A stretch of 64,000 nt of DNA. Source: Scilla litardierei. Taxonomy: Eukaryota; Streptophyta; Magnoliopsida; Asparagales; Asparagaceae. Location: contig JAULAV010002416.1 of assembly GCA_030789695.1 (NCBI GenBank), positions 609,212-673,211 of the forward strand, read 5' to 3'. Shown in pieces: positions 10,386-21,174 of this stretch (position 1 is its first letter; every line of letters starts with the position of its first letter). Both the position numbers and the translations under genes were made by a program. Under the pieces are notes generated by a model. That model had not been told where the DNA came from and ran no database searches. It saw only the letters and a list, made by a program, of their open reading frames with translations.

Positions 10386-11916
10386 TGACCACCCGCCCGT
10401 TTGGCACTCAAATCGGGATGGGGATACTAGAATTAAAATTTGTAACCGCAAGCACACAGTGTCGAGGTGTGGCTTGGGGTCGAACACAGGGAGGCATGTG
10501 TTGTGCTAGTGAGCAATTGGGATCCTGATCACCCGGTGGGTGAGCTAGCTTAATCACTTGATGGGTTGTCACAATAGAAAATTAATGCAAAAGGGTGTAA
10601 GATATAAAAAAGGCAACCTAGGACCTTGGCTTCCGTCCTATCATAAGTTCTCACTATTACGACCGACGGATAGGAATGTGATCAGATTCTAGGGTTTAGC
10701 AGTGAGACGTTGCCTCTAAAAGTGGTACCAAGCGTCCCATGGGCCTGATATTCCGGTCGATGCCCGGGATGATACGTTAGGTCTACCCAGGTTCGGACGG
10801 TGGACATTCCCATGTCCAGCACCGACCGACTCCGGGAGCACTAAGCTCGCAACGATTGCTCCTGACATTTCATCCAAGCCGTTCTCACGCGCGAGGAATC
10901 AATGTCTACGCTAGGGGTGTGAGCTGAGGCTAGGGGATCAAACTCCCGTTTTATTTCCCCTTGGCCTGACGGTCAAAGGCGGTCTTTCTCCCGCCAGAGA
11001 CAATAAAACACCCTGTGTAACCATCTAAATCCCTATATTCTATCGAATCCCTAATCCTATTGTCGTTCTAGGGAGAACCCACGAAGGGGCTTCCACCAAT
11101 GTCCCAGATCTGGAAACTACTCACTAATCATGGCATTACATGCAACAAAACAAATTTCAGCCATTGAAATGAAAATTAAGAAATAGATAACTAGAGCAAA
11201 CGGTATTATAAACACAATATTAAAGTATTAGAAAGATCAAAGAACTTACAAAGTGAGTTTAATTGAAAGCAGCCAAAACCACCATAAAACAGCTTAAGAA
11301 AATGGGATTCGTTTTCTAGGAAACCTAGGGCTATTAATAAATTTTGGCAAGATGCCAATGAATATTCCCACTAAAAGACAAAAATAAACGCTCACCCGAT
11401 CGGTTGAAACATCAACCGATTAGGTAAGGCATCAGTTGGACTTGGTCTTTATCTTCTGAAAATCCTCACCCGATCGCTGAACCGATCGGATCAGCCGTTG
11501 GGTTCTTGAGCTGGGGAAGCATCTGCTATAGGTGACCCGATCGGTTGAGGTGAAGTTGGCACACAAAAACATAGAGTTGTGTCGGATCCACCCAATCGCT
11601 GAACCGACAGGTGGGGTCGCTCCTTCTTCGGGTCTGATACGTCTGCACGAACCGATCGGGTGGATCTGTCCACCCGATCGGTTGGAAGCTGATACATGAT
11701 TTGTCCTTGAAGATTGCTCCCAGGGTCTCGTGTGACACCTCCCGTTGCTCTGGGGACTCGTGATGTTAGCGTTGTATGTCCTCTGCGCTAGCAATCCTGC
11801 AAAAACACAACGAAAGTGAAAAGGAACTAAAAATCACAAAAAGACGGACTCAAAATAGCGAAAAACGACGGGAAATCTCGGAGAAGACGTGTGTGAATAT
11901 ATAAAATATAAACGCA
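10386..11916 (-). repeat. 5' LTR of element I
   Basis: On the minus strand it starts TGCGTTTATATTTT (11916) and ends GGTGGTCA (10386), giving 1,531 bp. The U3 half matches LTR 5664-6879. The U5 half (10386 to about 11100) differs from it and contains a region where the plus strand reads like the tail of Tat-type LTRs (GGTCGAACACAGGGAGG). A second CCGATCGG array lies at about 11393-11690. The right flank (11917 onward) is copia RNase H sequence, so I inserted into element D2. Confidence 0.75.
11393..11690. repeat. Palindromic motif array CCGATCGG in LTR 10386-11916
   Basis: This is the counterpart of the array at 6331-6650. It has CACCCGATCGGTTGAAACATC, CACCCGATCGCTGAACCGATC and similar motifs in both orientations. 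One pair present in the left LTR (around 6478-6505) is shortened here, so copy number differs between the two LTRs. Confidence 0.85.
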
Positions 11917-11923
11917 CGTCAGT

Positions 11924-12130
11924 GGCTACATCAAAGATGACAGGACGAAGCACATTTCCCTCAAACTCTTCTGGATGCATGAACAACAAGTAGACAACCA
12001 GATCGATATCTAGCCGATCCAGTCTTGCAACAACCTGGCAGATCTTTTTACTAAAGCTTTACCTCGCTGTACCTTTAGAAAACTTGTAATATGAATCGGT
12101 ATGAGACAGTTGAAAGATCTACAAGCCTGA
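11924..12130 (+). pseudogene. Copia RNase H C-terminal fragment of D2
   Basis: The plus-strand frame reads GYIKDDRTKHISLKLFWMHE, then NNLADLFTKALP and IGMRQLKDL, which is the conserved C-terminal end of copia RNase H. Two in-frame stops (one TAG after QIDI, one TGA before IGMRQ) show that it is dead. It ends with TGA at 12128-12130 and is followed by the typical 3' module. The N-terminal part lies beyond the junction with element I. Confidence 0.8.
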
Positions 12131-12486
12131 AGCTTGTACGCAACAGGGGGCGTTAATGTTGAGTTGTACTCTTTTTCCCTTAGCTACTGGTTTTTCCCAC
12201 TGGGTTTTCCATATCCAAATGTTTTAACGATGCAACCACATCAACTCTGGATCTAGAAGTATACACCTCAGATGATATCCATCGATCAGGGAAAGTTACA
12301 GAGACTTGTACTCTTTTCCCTTAGCCACTGGTTTTTCCCACTGGGTTTTCCATGGCAAAGGTTTTAACGAGGCAAGGACTCTTAACTTAGGATCCAAAAG
12401 TATCCATACCTCCATGGTCAGATAAGCCATATGAACCCTGAAGCGCTCATACACACGGCTTACAACAATGGATGGATAAGGAGAAG

Positions 12487-12599
12487 TGTTATGAGCTGGC
12501 TTTTGTAGGCCCATTAGTGTATTGGATATCAACCTATTATGTAACCCTACTACTATAAATACAGGGCTACGGGGTTCCGTAGCCGCCAAGCTTACAACA
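12487..12599 (+). repeat. 3' LTR of D2 (113 bp)
   Basis: TGTTATGAGC...CTTACAACA closely resembles the 112-bp LTRs of element D, including the TATAAATACAGGGCTACGGGG core. It directly precedes X copy A. Confidence 0.8.
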
Positions 12600-13306
12600 G
12601 ATTTTCTATTTTAAAAATTTTCCTTATTAGATTGAAATACAAACAAAAAGAGTTTCTATTTGTCTAGAGCTATTCAATGGAATATTTTGTTATATTATAT
12701 TTGTTCAAGCAGATATGAATTCTATGTTAATTTGAATATCTATATATTTCATTTAATTTCAATCAAATTAGAATACTATTTTCACATTAATTTCTATTTT
12801 TGTATTATTAATTTATTTAGGGACAATAAAATATTTATAATTATACATACTTAAAAGCATGAAACGTTTGTAAGTGACTTCCTAAAACCGGACTTCATGC
12901 GGCTGGTCCATAATTATGGCTCATAAATCCATTCTATTTACTAAATAAACCCCCACACACGCTCGCATAATGACGCGGATTTTCCCTTTGAACACACGCT
13001 CGCATAATTACGCGGATTTTCCCTTTGAATCCCCATTTTGACCATTTTACTCTTCTTTTTCATCCATCCATCACGCGCTGTCATACTCCATAAAGCCTAC
13101 AAAAACCCTAATCCCGCCTTCAACTCAAAACCCCTAAAAAGAAAAAAAATCCTCTTTTTATATCACTCTTTTGATCACATCTCTCTCGTACGATGCCTGA
13201 ATCCTCTTTTTATATCACTCTTTTGATCAAATATCATTTTTATGAACTCAATGGAGAACTCATATCCATTACACGCATTGATTGCATTAAAAGCATATAA
13301 TGCAGT
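12600..13306. repeat. X repeat copy A, left part (5' truncated)
   Basis: It matches copies B and C from TTCTATTTTAAAAATTTTCC onward but lacks their first roughly 140 bp. It contains AT-rich sequence, two ACGCGGATTTTCC words, a telo-box-like AAACCCTAA near 13104, and a duplicated CCTCTTTTTATATCACTC word. Copy A is closed by copia C1 and continues at 50101. No coding frame is supported. The promoter-like words suggest the unit derives from a gene 5' region, which is inference. Confidence 0.75.
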
Positions 13307-13787
13307 TGTTGGAATTATGGACTTCATGTCATTGTATGTAACTCGTATTTGCATTTAGACGTGTGGACGCACACGTGATGCATTATTTATCACATATATA
13401 TTACTAAAGAATTAATTTAGGACTTAATTGTAATGATCAAATTAAGTTTTATGGTCCTATTTAATTAATAAAAAGTGTGGGGACTTATTTGTAAATGTGT
13501 GGAATTCCTGATGTAATTACTAATTTGTGATGGGCTAATTAGTAAAATGCAAAATCTATAAATAAGGGGGTGTGGTCCCTTGTTGATTCTTTTACACTCT
13601 CATTTAGAAAAGTGTGTAAGACAAAAGAGAGAAGAAAATGGCTTCTCATCTCCCTCTCTCCATTTGTACGATCAATAAGAAGATCTACATCCGGATTTCT
13701 TCTTCTTCTTCATGGATTCTGGTAATGTTTCGCACTCAATTCAAACAATTTCTAGACAAGATTCTTCAAGAATTTCAAGTTCTTTCA
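13307..13787 (+). repeat. 5' LTR of C1
   Basis: TGTTGGAATTATGGAC...AAGTTCTTTCA, 481 bp, with a TATAAATA box at 13557-13564. The 3' copy (49612-50100) is 489 bp, has a small insertion around 49891-49905 (GACGTACGCTAT), and otherwise matches closely. Confidence 0.95.
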
Positions 13788-13789
13788 AT

Positions 13790-13802
13790 TGGTATCGGAG
13801 CC
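13790..13802 (+). other. Primer binding site of C1
   Basis: TGGTATCGGAGCC follows the LTR by two bases and differs by one base from the TGGTATCAGAGC site that pairs with initiator tRNA-Met, standard in plant copia elements. Confidence 0.85.
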
Positions 13803-14017
13803 ACTTGTTCTAGAATTGTTTGGATAACAATCAATAATAATTTTCGAAATTTTAATCCATGAATTCAAGCCAAATTCGGAAAATTTTTGATTAAAAATGT
13901 GTTCATTTTTTTCCCCGTTGTTGCGCGTTTTGGGGCGACATTTCGCGTTTATGGGTCGAAGCCGCGAAGCATTTTCACGTCTGGCCATTCTCTGCAACAA
14001 ATTTTTTTTTAAAATCA

Positions 14018-14545
14018 CGCAAATCAGCGGACTCAAACCCACGTTACTTGGCCTCAAGCATATTGCTTTACCACTAAGGCATGTTCTCATTTGAAAAATT
14101 TTATATACTTTGTTTATATGTAGTTTTCGGTGGCAGTTATAACTGAAGTTTTATTAAACAAAATTTATTGTGTCTATTGGGTTTTGATCCCGGGACCTCA
14201 GGCTGACATCAGTTTTGCTCAACCACTGGGCTATTACAACCTGTATGGTTCAGTGGTGTAATATATTTATTTGAAGAAAACTGTATTGGTTAAATATTCA
14301 TAAACGAAAATATTTAGTTTTTTGAACTTGTCGGGATTCGAAACCGCGACTACTCTGTTGCGGGGACTGGACCTTTTACCATTGGGCTAATGATCCTGAT
14401 ATTTTGGAAAACAAATTTTACTTACCTAAAATTTATGTTGATTTAATTCATATACAAAAATAAAGCAAGTGTTTGCATTCATTAGGATTTGATCCTGCGA
14501 CCATTGGGTAGTGAGGAGAGAAGTCAACAACTAGGCTTTGTTTTT
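14018..14545 (-). repeat. Four antisense tRNA-like modules in the C1 leader
   Basis: On the minus strand four segments each show an A-box-like word followed about 30-45 nt later by a B-box-like word. Module 1: A near 14069-14080, B GGTTTGAGTCC at 14029-14039. Module 2: A TAGCCCAGTGG at 14223-14233, B near 14179-14190. Module 3: A TTAGCCCAATGG at 14379-14390, B GGTTTCGAATCCC at 14333-14345. Module 4: B GGATCAAATCC at 14484-14494, A degenerate near 14526-14538. They do not fold into full tRNAs by eye, so I do not call tRNA genes. Confidence 0.55.
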
Positions 14546-14640
14546 CTAATGTTTTAATCGTGTAATTCTTTTATTTATTTGAATTACTTCAGCAAGTAAT
14601 TATTATTATTTTAATTACAGTTTATCTAGTTTTAATTATT

Positions 14641-14990
14641 ATGCTCTACTCTATACGAGACTGGTTTTCATGCCCTACTCTATAAAGATTAGCCTTAATA
14701 GTGTGCTCTACTCTATAAGAGATTGGCTTTCATGCCCTACTCTATAGAGATTAGCCTTAATATTGTGCTCTACTCTATAAGAGATTGGCTTTCATGCCTT
14801 ACTCTATAGAGATTAGCATTAATATTGTTCTCTACTCTATATGAGATTGGCTATCATGCCATACTCTATAGAGATTATCCTTAATATTCTGCTCTACTCT
14901 ATATGAGATTGGCTTTATGGCTCTACTCTATAGAGATTAGCGTTATAATTATATTCTACCTTATATGATATTACTTTTAATGTATAATAG
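14641..14990 (+). repeat. 62-bp tandem repeat in the C1 leader
   Basis: Five clear units and a decayed sixth share TGCTCTACTCTATAAGAGAT...CCTACTCTATAGAGATTAGC. Each unit is made of two half units of about 31 bp, both containing CTACTCTATA(A/G)GAGATT, itself partly palindromic. The array lies about 600 bp before gag. The stretch 14990-15580 is AT-rich with no feature. Confidence 0.9.
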
Positions 14991-15579
14991 GTAGAGATGT
15001 ATGTTTTTGAATTCAAAGATCATATTTCGCTTTGACTACAGTCAACTAATCTGTAGGTAAAGGCGATGTTCTATGGTCTTTGCAATTACCATACTTACAA
15101 CTATGTGATTATATGAGTAATAACATAAAGTTGCTTGCATAAGCATTCTCGGTTTTTCACTTTAATTAGCAAAACAGTATTGTCACCCAAGTGACCTCTG
15201 CTGTGAAACTTTTTAATTTATGAATAACTAAGTTAATTTTATTTGCATTATTTCATGCGAGCAACATGTTGGCCCAAAGGAAAATTGTTGTTTGGCAGAA
15301 ATTAATGTGTACATGTGATATTGAATATTGATAACTATTAGATGTACCTTGTAAATACTTAACTGGACCAAAGAAAGCTAGAGTATTTGGATGTACAATG
15401 TTATCTTTCTCGATTACTACAACAAGTTGATAGCTAGCGAGTCGAATTTTAGTCCAAAGAATATATTTGATGTTGCATTAATCAACTTGCAGATGTGTTG
15501 TTATTATTCATTTAGCTAATCACTAATTTTTAATAATTAATTGTGAGCTAACTTACATTTTTTGTTCTCTATACAGCTA

Positions 15580-16256
15580 ATATTATAAATGCAAGTTCGG
15601 TTTCTGCTTCCATCAACAGCATTCCCATGTTGAATGGAACTAATTTTAAAACTTGAAAAAATAAGGTGAAAATGGTTTTGGGCTGCATGGATATTGATTA
15701 TGCATTAAGTGTTGATAAGCCATCACCACTTACTGCATAAAGTACTTCTCAAGAGGAGAAAACTTTCGAACGGTGGGAACGGTCCAACCACATAGGTCTA
15801 ATGATCATGTGAAATACAGTGGCCGAAGCTTTTCTGGACACTATGACTGAGAATATGGATGCTAAGAATTTCCTTCAGACCCTTGAAGGACGCTTTGCAA
15901 AAAGCGATAAGGCGGAGACAAGCACTGCACTTAGAAAGCTTGTCTTCATAAGGTATAATGGTAATGGAAGCATTAGGGAGCACATTCTAGAAATGTATAA
16001 TCTCTCTGGGAAACTTAAATCACTTAAAATTGAGTTACCAGAAGATTTTCTTGTTCATTTGGTGCTGATATCCCTTCCTCCTCAATTTAGTCAATTTGAA
16101 GTGAGCTATAATTGTCAGAAGGACAAATGGACAATGAATAAGCTCATTTCTCATTTGGTGCAAGAGAAAGATAGGATGAAGCAACAAAAGACACATAGTG
16201 CTCACTTAGCTTCAACATCTTCTTTTGGTAAAAAAGAAGAGGAAAGGAAAAAATGA
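15580..16256 (+). pseudogene. Gag of C1 (UBN2-type), broken
   Basis: The frame can be read from about 15580 (SVSASINSIPMLNGTNF) with stops near 15654, 15738 and 15811, then opens at 15819 for 145 codons. Recognisable blocks are the N-terminal LNGTNFK, then ERWERSN, LQTLEGRF, LSGKLKSLKIEL and SYNCQKDKWTMNKLISHLVQ, the usual course of copia gag proteins of the UBN2 type. The frame ends in KKEEERKK before a zinc-knuckle region where CFFCK and a shifted HVKKDC half can still be seen (16318-16370). Confidence 0.8.
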
Positions 16257-16634
16257 TTACGGCATCGGGATCGCAGAAAAAGCAAAAGGTCCCCAATAAG
16301 GGGAAAAAGAAAATAAAGTGCTTTTTCTGCAAAATGCTTCTCATGTTAAGAAAGACTGTGCAAAATATCACGCCTTGTGCGTAAAGAATGGTAAGTCTTT
16401 CTCTCTTGTTTGCACTCATATTGCAATGGTTTCAGTTCATAGATATACTTAGTGGTTTGATTCGGGTGCCACACTCACGTAAGTATATCTATGCAGGGTT
16501 GCCTGAACTACCGAAGGCCTAGCGAAGATGAAAAACACATCTATATGGGAGTTGGAGACCCAGAGGAAGTTGTAGGCATATGGACTTTTAAATTGTTATT
16601 GTGTACTGGTTTTTATTTAGAATTATAGAATATT
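16257..16634 (+). pseudogene. Zinc knuckle and protease remnant of C1
   Basis: The CCHC half-sites lie in two frames around 16318-16370, so a small deletion broke the knuckle. The protease is marked by WFDSGATLT at about 16448-16474, the DSGAT active-site motif of copia aspartic proteases, with stops on both sides. The remainder up to 16634 carries the decayed protease C-terminus with several stops. Confidence 0.7.
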
Positions 16635-17748
16635 TTGATTGTACCGTCATTTAGACGGAATTTGGTTTCAGTTCATGTTCTCGACAATGAAGGTTATATT
16701 TTATCTTTTGGAAACAGGAAAGAAAATTTGTTTCTTAATTCTAAATGTGTTGGAACTGGTACTTTATATTATAATGATAATCTATATATGCTTGATATGG
16801 TTGGCACAAACCATGAGTCCCAAACCGCTGAAACTAGAGGCATAAAACGTAAATTACAAAATGAGAATTCTTATTCATTATGGCACAGGCGTTTGGGACA
16901 TATACCCAAAAGGAGAATTGACAGACTTGTGACTGATGGAATTCTCGATAAACTTGATACAACAAATAATATGAAAATATGTGTTGAATGCATAAAGGGC
17001 AAAATAACAAACAAGAGATAGATAGGGGCGGAGAGAGCTAAAGATGACTTAGAACTAATACATACCGATATTTGTAGACCATTTCCTACCGCTGCTTGGA
17101 ATGGTCAACGGTATTTTATTACGTTTATAGACGATTTCTCTCGCTATGGTTACCTCTATTTAATAAATGAGAAGTCACAAGCTCTGGATGTTTTTAAGTC
17201 TTTTAAAACCAAAGTTGAAAATCAACTTTGTCAGATCAGATCCTGGTAGTGAATACTATGGTCGATATGATGGATCAAGTGAACAACGTCCATATCCGTT
17301 TGCGCAATACTTAGATGATTGTGGGATCGTCCCTCAGTATACCATGCCAAGCTCTCCTAGCATGAATGGTGTAGCCGAAGGACGAAATAGAACCCTTAAG
17401 GATATGGTAAGGAGTATGATTTCTCATACAACATTACCTCAATCACTTTGGGGTGATGCGCTAAAAACTGCAGTCTATATCCTCAATCATGTGCCAACTA
17501 AAGCTACTAACAATACCCCTTATGAGTTATGGACAGGTACAAAAACATGTCTTAAAGTATTTACGAGTATGGGGATGTCCAGCTGAGGCTAGACCTTAAA
17601 GGCCAAACGAGAAAAAGCTGAAATCAAGAACAGTTAGTAGCTATTTTGTGGCATACGCTGAAAGATCACGGGGTTATAGATTCTACGATCGTAATAGAAA
17701 AACATTCTTTGAGACGAGAAATGCTCGGTTCCTTGAGGATGCTGAGTT
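16635..17748 (+). pseudogene. Integrase of C1, broken
   Basis: The first frame (16635-17021) holds the pre-integrase zinc-binding region with LWHRRLGH and CVEC. After a TAG at 17019-17021 the same frame continues into the catalytic core with HTDIC and FITFIDDFSRYGYLYLI. A frameshift near 17200-17220 moves to the next frame (17167-17586) with [11 protein letters not shown] and [12 protein letters not shown], the second aspartate and the glutamate of the D,D-35-E triad. The rest (SYFVAYAERSRGYRFYD) is in a third frame. It is catalytically dead as it stands. Confidence 0.85.
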
Positions 17749-19209
17749 TTGGGAGAAGATAAGGATAATGAATTCACTTTTGAGGAGGATTCAGTAATAC
17801 TTTCTCTTTTAGTTGTTGCAAATTATGACCAGGTTTTCATTCCTGATGTACTTTTCCCGCAATATCCAGTAAGTGAAGTTGGCAAACCTTCCACCCATCA
17901 AAAAGAAGTTCCTCAAATAGTGACTCATGAGGAACCTCAAAATCAAGCTCAACCTCAAGATCAAACTCAACACCCTCAAACTCAAGAAGAACTAGTGCCT
18001 CTACGGAGATCCACAAGGGAAAAGAGAAGTGCAATATCAAGTGACTATATTGTATTTCTCAATGAGCATGAATTAAACGATGGTTCAGTGGGAGATGACC
18101 CAATCACCTTTCACGAAGCGATCGAATGTTCAAACTCTCAGAAATGGATCAATGCCATGGGTGAGGAAATTCAATCCATGAAAGACAATGATGTTTGGGA
18201 CCTTGTCCCATTACCTAAAGGTGTGAAATCAATTAGTTGTAAATGGGTTTACAAAACCAAAAGAGATTCACAAGGTAATATGGAAAGATATAAAGCACGT
18301 CTTGTCGCAAAAGGATTTACTCAAAGAGAAGGTATCGATTATAAAGATACTTTCTCTCACGTTTCGTCGAAAGACTCCTTTAGGACCATAATGGCACTTG
18401 TGGCACATTTTGACTTGGAGTTACATCAGATGGACATAAAGACGGCCTTTCTTAATGGTGACATTGAGGAAACCATCTATATGGTGCAACCAGAAGGGTT
18501 ATCTCCAAAAGAAGATAACAGTTTGGTATGCAAACTAAAAAAGTCTATCTATGGGCTCAAGCAGGCATCTCGTCAATGGTACCTTAAATTTCATCAAATT
18601 GGTCTCTCATTTGGTTTTGAGACCAACATTGTTGAAGATTTTGTGTACCATAAGTTCAGTGGGAGTAGGTTTATATTTCTCGTATTATATGTCGATGATA
18701 TTTTGCTTGCCAGCAGTAATGTGAAACTTCTTCATGATACCAAGAAATTTCTATCAGAACATTTCGATATGAAAGATCTTGGAGAAGCATCATATGTGTT
18801 AAGAATTCAAATTCATCATGATTGTTCACGAGGAATTCTTAGATTATCACAAAAGAGTTACATCGAAAAGATATTGCAAAGGTTTGGCATGCAAAATTGT
18901 AGACCACATGACACACCCGTGTCAAAAGGAGACAAATTTAGTCTTAAGCAGTGTCCAAATAATAATATTGAAGCCAAGTATATGGAGAATATCCCATATG
19001 CATCTGCAGTGGAAAGTCTTATGTATTCACAAGTATGCACTCGACCAGATCTTGCATTTATAGTGGGAATGCTAGGCAGATACCAAAGCAATCCAGGAAG
19101 AGAACATTTGGGTAGCAGCTAAAAGAGTCTTTAGATACTTACAGAAGACAACATGTTATATGCTCACATATAGGAGGTCGGATAATCTTGAGATCGTTGG
19201 GTATTCTGA
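17749..19209 (+). pseudogene. Reverse transcriptase of C1
   Basis: One open frame of 457 codons (to 19122) covers a glutamine-rich linker, then KWINAMGEEIQSM, WVYKTKRD, RYKARLVAKGFTQREGIDY, QMDIKTAFLNGDI, KKSIYGLKQASRQWYLKF and the catalytic YVDD at 18688-18699, all standard copia blocks. The end of RT (RPDLAF, then ...GRYQSNPG) runs into a 1-nt shift near 19105; the neighbouring frame continues with KRVFRYLQKTT and EIVGYSDS up to the H insertion. This is the best preserved part of C1. Confidence 0.9.
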
Positions 19210-19519
19210 CTCCGTGATCACTCCATATTTTACACCCTTTTTCTGCATGTTTACATGCCACTGTGATCGCTCATATCGCGTTTTCCACGATTATTTGACA
19301 ATATTGCGATTCTTTTCAATATTTCTTTTTTTTGTCGTATTTCAGGAGATATGGAGCGATTTGGAGTGATTTTGAGATCAAGAGGATTTGCACCCACTCC
19401 GGAGTGTCACCCACAGCTCTTTTAAGGGCCATTCAGCGATGGACGATGAGTGGAAGAAGAAGGAACTTTGTAGGAGCGACGAGAAGGAGAAACGAAGAAG
19501 ATTGGGCATCTACAGCATG

Positions 19520-19886
19520 TCACTCGGCCGAGTGAAGCACTCGCTCGGCAGAGCAAAGAAGCTCGCTTGGCCGACCAGACCGGACACGCACAACAGAAGA
19601 ATATCAGCGTGCTCTCGGCCGAGTGACGATAGACCACTCGGCCGAGTATGGAGATCCCCTCGCCCGAGTGGCACGGGAAAATCCATCCAAAAAAGAGGCC
19701 GACTTACTGGAAATTTACAGTCGACCTGAGAGTTCCGACTCGGCCGAGCATGGAATGCCCCTTGGCCGAATGAGTAAAGCCACTCGGCCAGTCATCTCCG
19801 AAGACAGACCCCCGAAAACCCCCGACTTACTGGAAATCTACAGGGTTTGTCACTCGACCGAGTGAAATTTGTCACTCGGCCGAGTG
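19520..19886. repeat. Palindromic motif array CACTCGGCCGAGTG in the H 5' LTR
   Basis: About ten copies or near copies of a perfect 14-bp palindrome or its halves, for example at 19522-19535, about 19642, 19738 and 19872-19885. Variants such as CTCGACCGAG, TTGGCCGAAT and CTCGCCCGAG differ by one or two bases, mostly transitions. The array lies about 85 bp upstream of the TATA box. Confidence 0.9.
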
Positions 19887-19970
19887 AGCCGTTCCGCCTG
19901 CTGCGTAAGTTGCGATTTCTGGGCTGCGCAGGGGCATTTTGGTCACGATTTTCTGGGCGATTTTGAAGGG

Positions 19971-19978
19971 TATTTAAA
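19971..19978 (+). promoter_or_regulatory. TATA box of the H 5' LTR
   Basis: TATTTAAA within GAAGGGTATTTAAACCC, followed by a leader with CCTAGTTAAGGGGGAC. The copy in the 3' LTR lies at 47671-47678. Confidence 0.65.
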
Positions 19979-21034
19979 CCCAGTTTTTGCCCTAGTTAAG
20001 GGGGACTTTTTAGAGCTTTTTGGCAGCCTTTTTGAGAGCTTTTTAGATCATTAGATTTAGCTTTTCTTTTGGGGATTAAAAGGCTACTCGTGTTGGATGC
20101 TATTGGATTCTCATTGGTTTGTCTATTCTCTTACCAAAACCCCTATTTTTATTAACAATTTCTCTATTGCAATGAATTGTGTTGATTTTATTATTGATTT
20201 TCCTAAGTATTGCATGATGATTAGTGAGTAGTGCCTTCGTCTTAAGGCGTAGGGATGAACCCTATAGACCATATTTTTAAATTGTGATGAATTGGTGAAA
20301 TTCTTGCTAGAATTGATTAGGGTTAGGTTGGGATTAATTAATTACAGATAGATATGGATTCATATCGATTGAGATTTGCAAGAGATTGGGTCCCAATTGA
20401 TAGGAAGCCCTAGAAATTCGATTTAGATTTACGATTGGACTTCTTTAGAATTGGTTTGCAAGAGATTGGACCAAAGCTAGGATTTTTAATCGTGTTTCTA
20501 TACCAATATCCGTTTGCAAGAGATTGGACGGGTAGGAACTATCTCAACCTAGGTTGTAGCTCAAGTTTGCACGAGAGTGGGCTCGAGATAAGATTGAACG
20601 ATGATGTCGTTCTTCACGCTAGCGGCTTAGGGTAGGGTTTGCAAGAGATTGGGATCTATCCTAGGTTTGCTATAGACCGGCAATAGCACGAGAGCGTGAG
20701 CTTGGTTCTACATTTAGTTGCGACTAGTTCACCTAAAATTCAAGTCTAGCAATGATGAAACCTATGAACCACAACGATGAGATACGGTCCATAGCGGGGA
20801 TTCCCTATCCCTAGGCGCTTTGTTTTATTGATATCTCTATCGACATTTGAACGATTGTGACTAATTTACCCCAAATTATTCTCGACCCTCTTGATAGCTA
20901 GGTGATTGGAAGAAGACACTGTCATTTGTTCCTCCCTGAGTTCGATACCCGCTCGCCGCTACACCGTGCGCTTGCGGTAAGACTACGAGTCGCTTGCCCC
21001 AGGTGTGTGTACTCCCGGGGCCCGACCAAGTTTT

Positions 21035-21051
21035 TGGCGCCGTTGCCGCGG
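21035..21051 (+). other. Primer binding site of H
   Basis: TGGCGCCGTTGCCGCGG begins six bases after the LTR end, the tRNA-Asp type site of Athila/Tat elements. A second copy, TGGCGCCGTTGTCGGGGA, lies inside the rearranged segment at 21223-21240. Confidence 0.85.
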
Positions 21052-21174
21052 AGGCGACAGTGTGTTATTATCTTCTTTTACTTAGTATCTTCTTTTGTTT
21101 TATTATTTTTATCGTTATACTCTTTTTTCATGCTAACAATTCCTTTGAAACTCTGTTTCTCTTTGCATGAACAC

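Larger units (their letters stand above)
11917..12599 (+). mobile_element. 3' end of short-LTR copia element D2
   Basis: The segment contains the C-terminus of a copia RNase H (11924-12130), two tandem copies of a 3' untranslated module (about 12166-12295 and 12300-12430), and a 113-bp LTR (12487-12599) with a TATA box at 12554-12561. The module has the CCACTGGGTTTTCCAT and GGTTTTAACGA words common in plant copia 3' regions. It matches the 3' end of element D. Everything upstream was displaced by element I. Confidence 0.8.
19215..21028 (+). repeat. 5' LTR of H
   Basis: TGATCACTCCATATTTTACA...GGGGCCCGACCA, 1,814 bp. It contains the CACTCGGCCGAGTG array (19520-19886), a TATTTAAA box (19971-19978), and five copies of a TTTGCAAGAGATTGG-like word between 20376 and 20655. 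The tail GTTCGATACCCGCTCGCCGCTA is typical for the end of Athila/Tat LTRs. Confidence 0.95.

Noticed and set aside
12660..12854. 64-codon ORF conserved in the three X copies (also 50400-50594 and 57692-57886)
   Set aside because: The sequence is AT-rich, the peptide is mostly I, F, N and Y, and conservation follows that of the whole repeat, so there is no sign of protein selection.
14018..14545. True tRNA genes on the minus strand
   Set aside because: A-box and B-box words are present but no complete acceptor stem or cloverleaf can be built by eye.
19388..19865. ORFs across the CACTCGGCCGAGTG array
   Set aside because: The palindrome is open on both strands in several frames; the same frames recur in each array copy without protein features.
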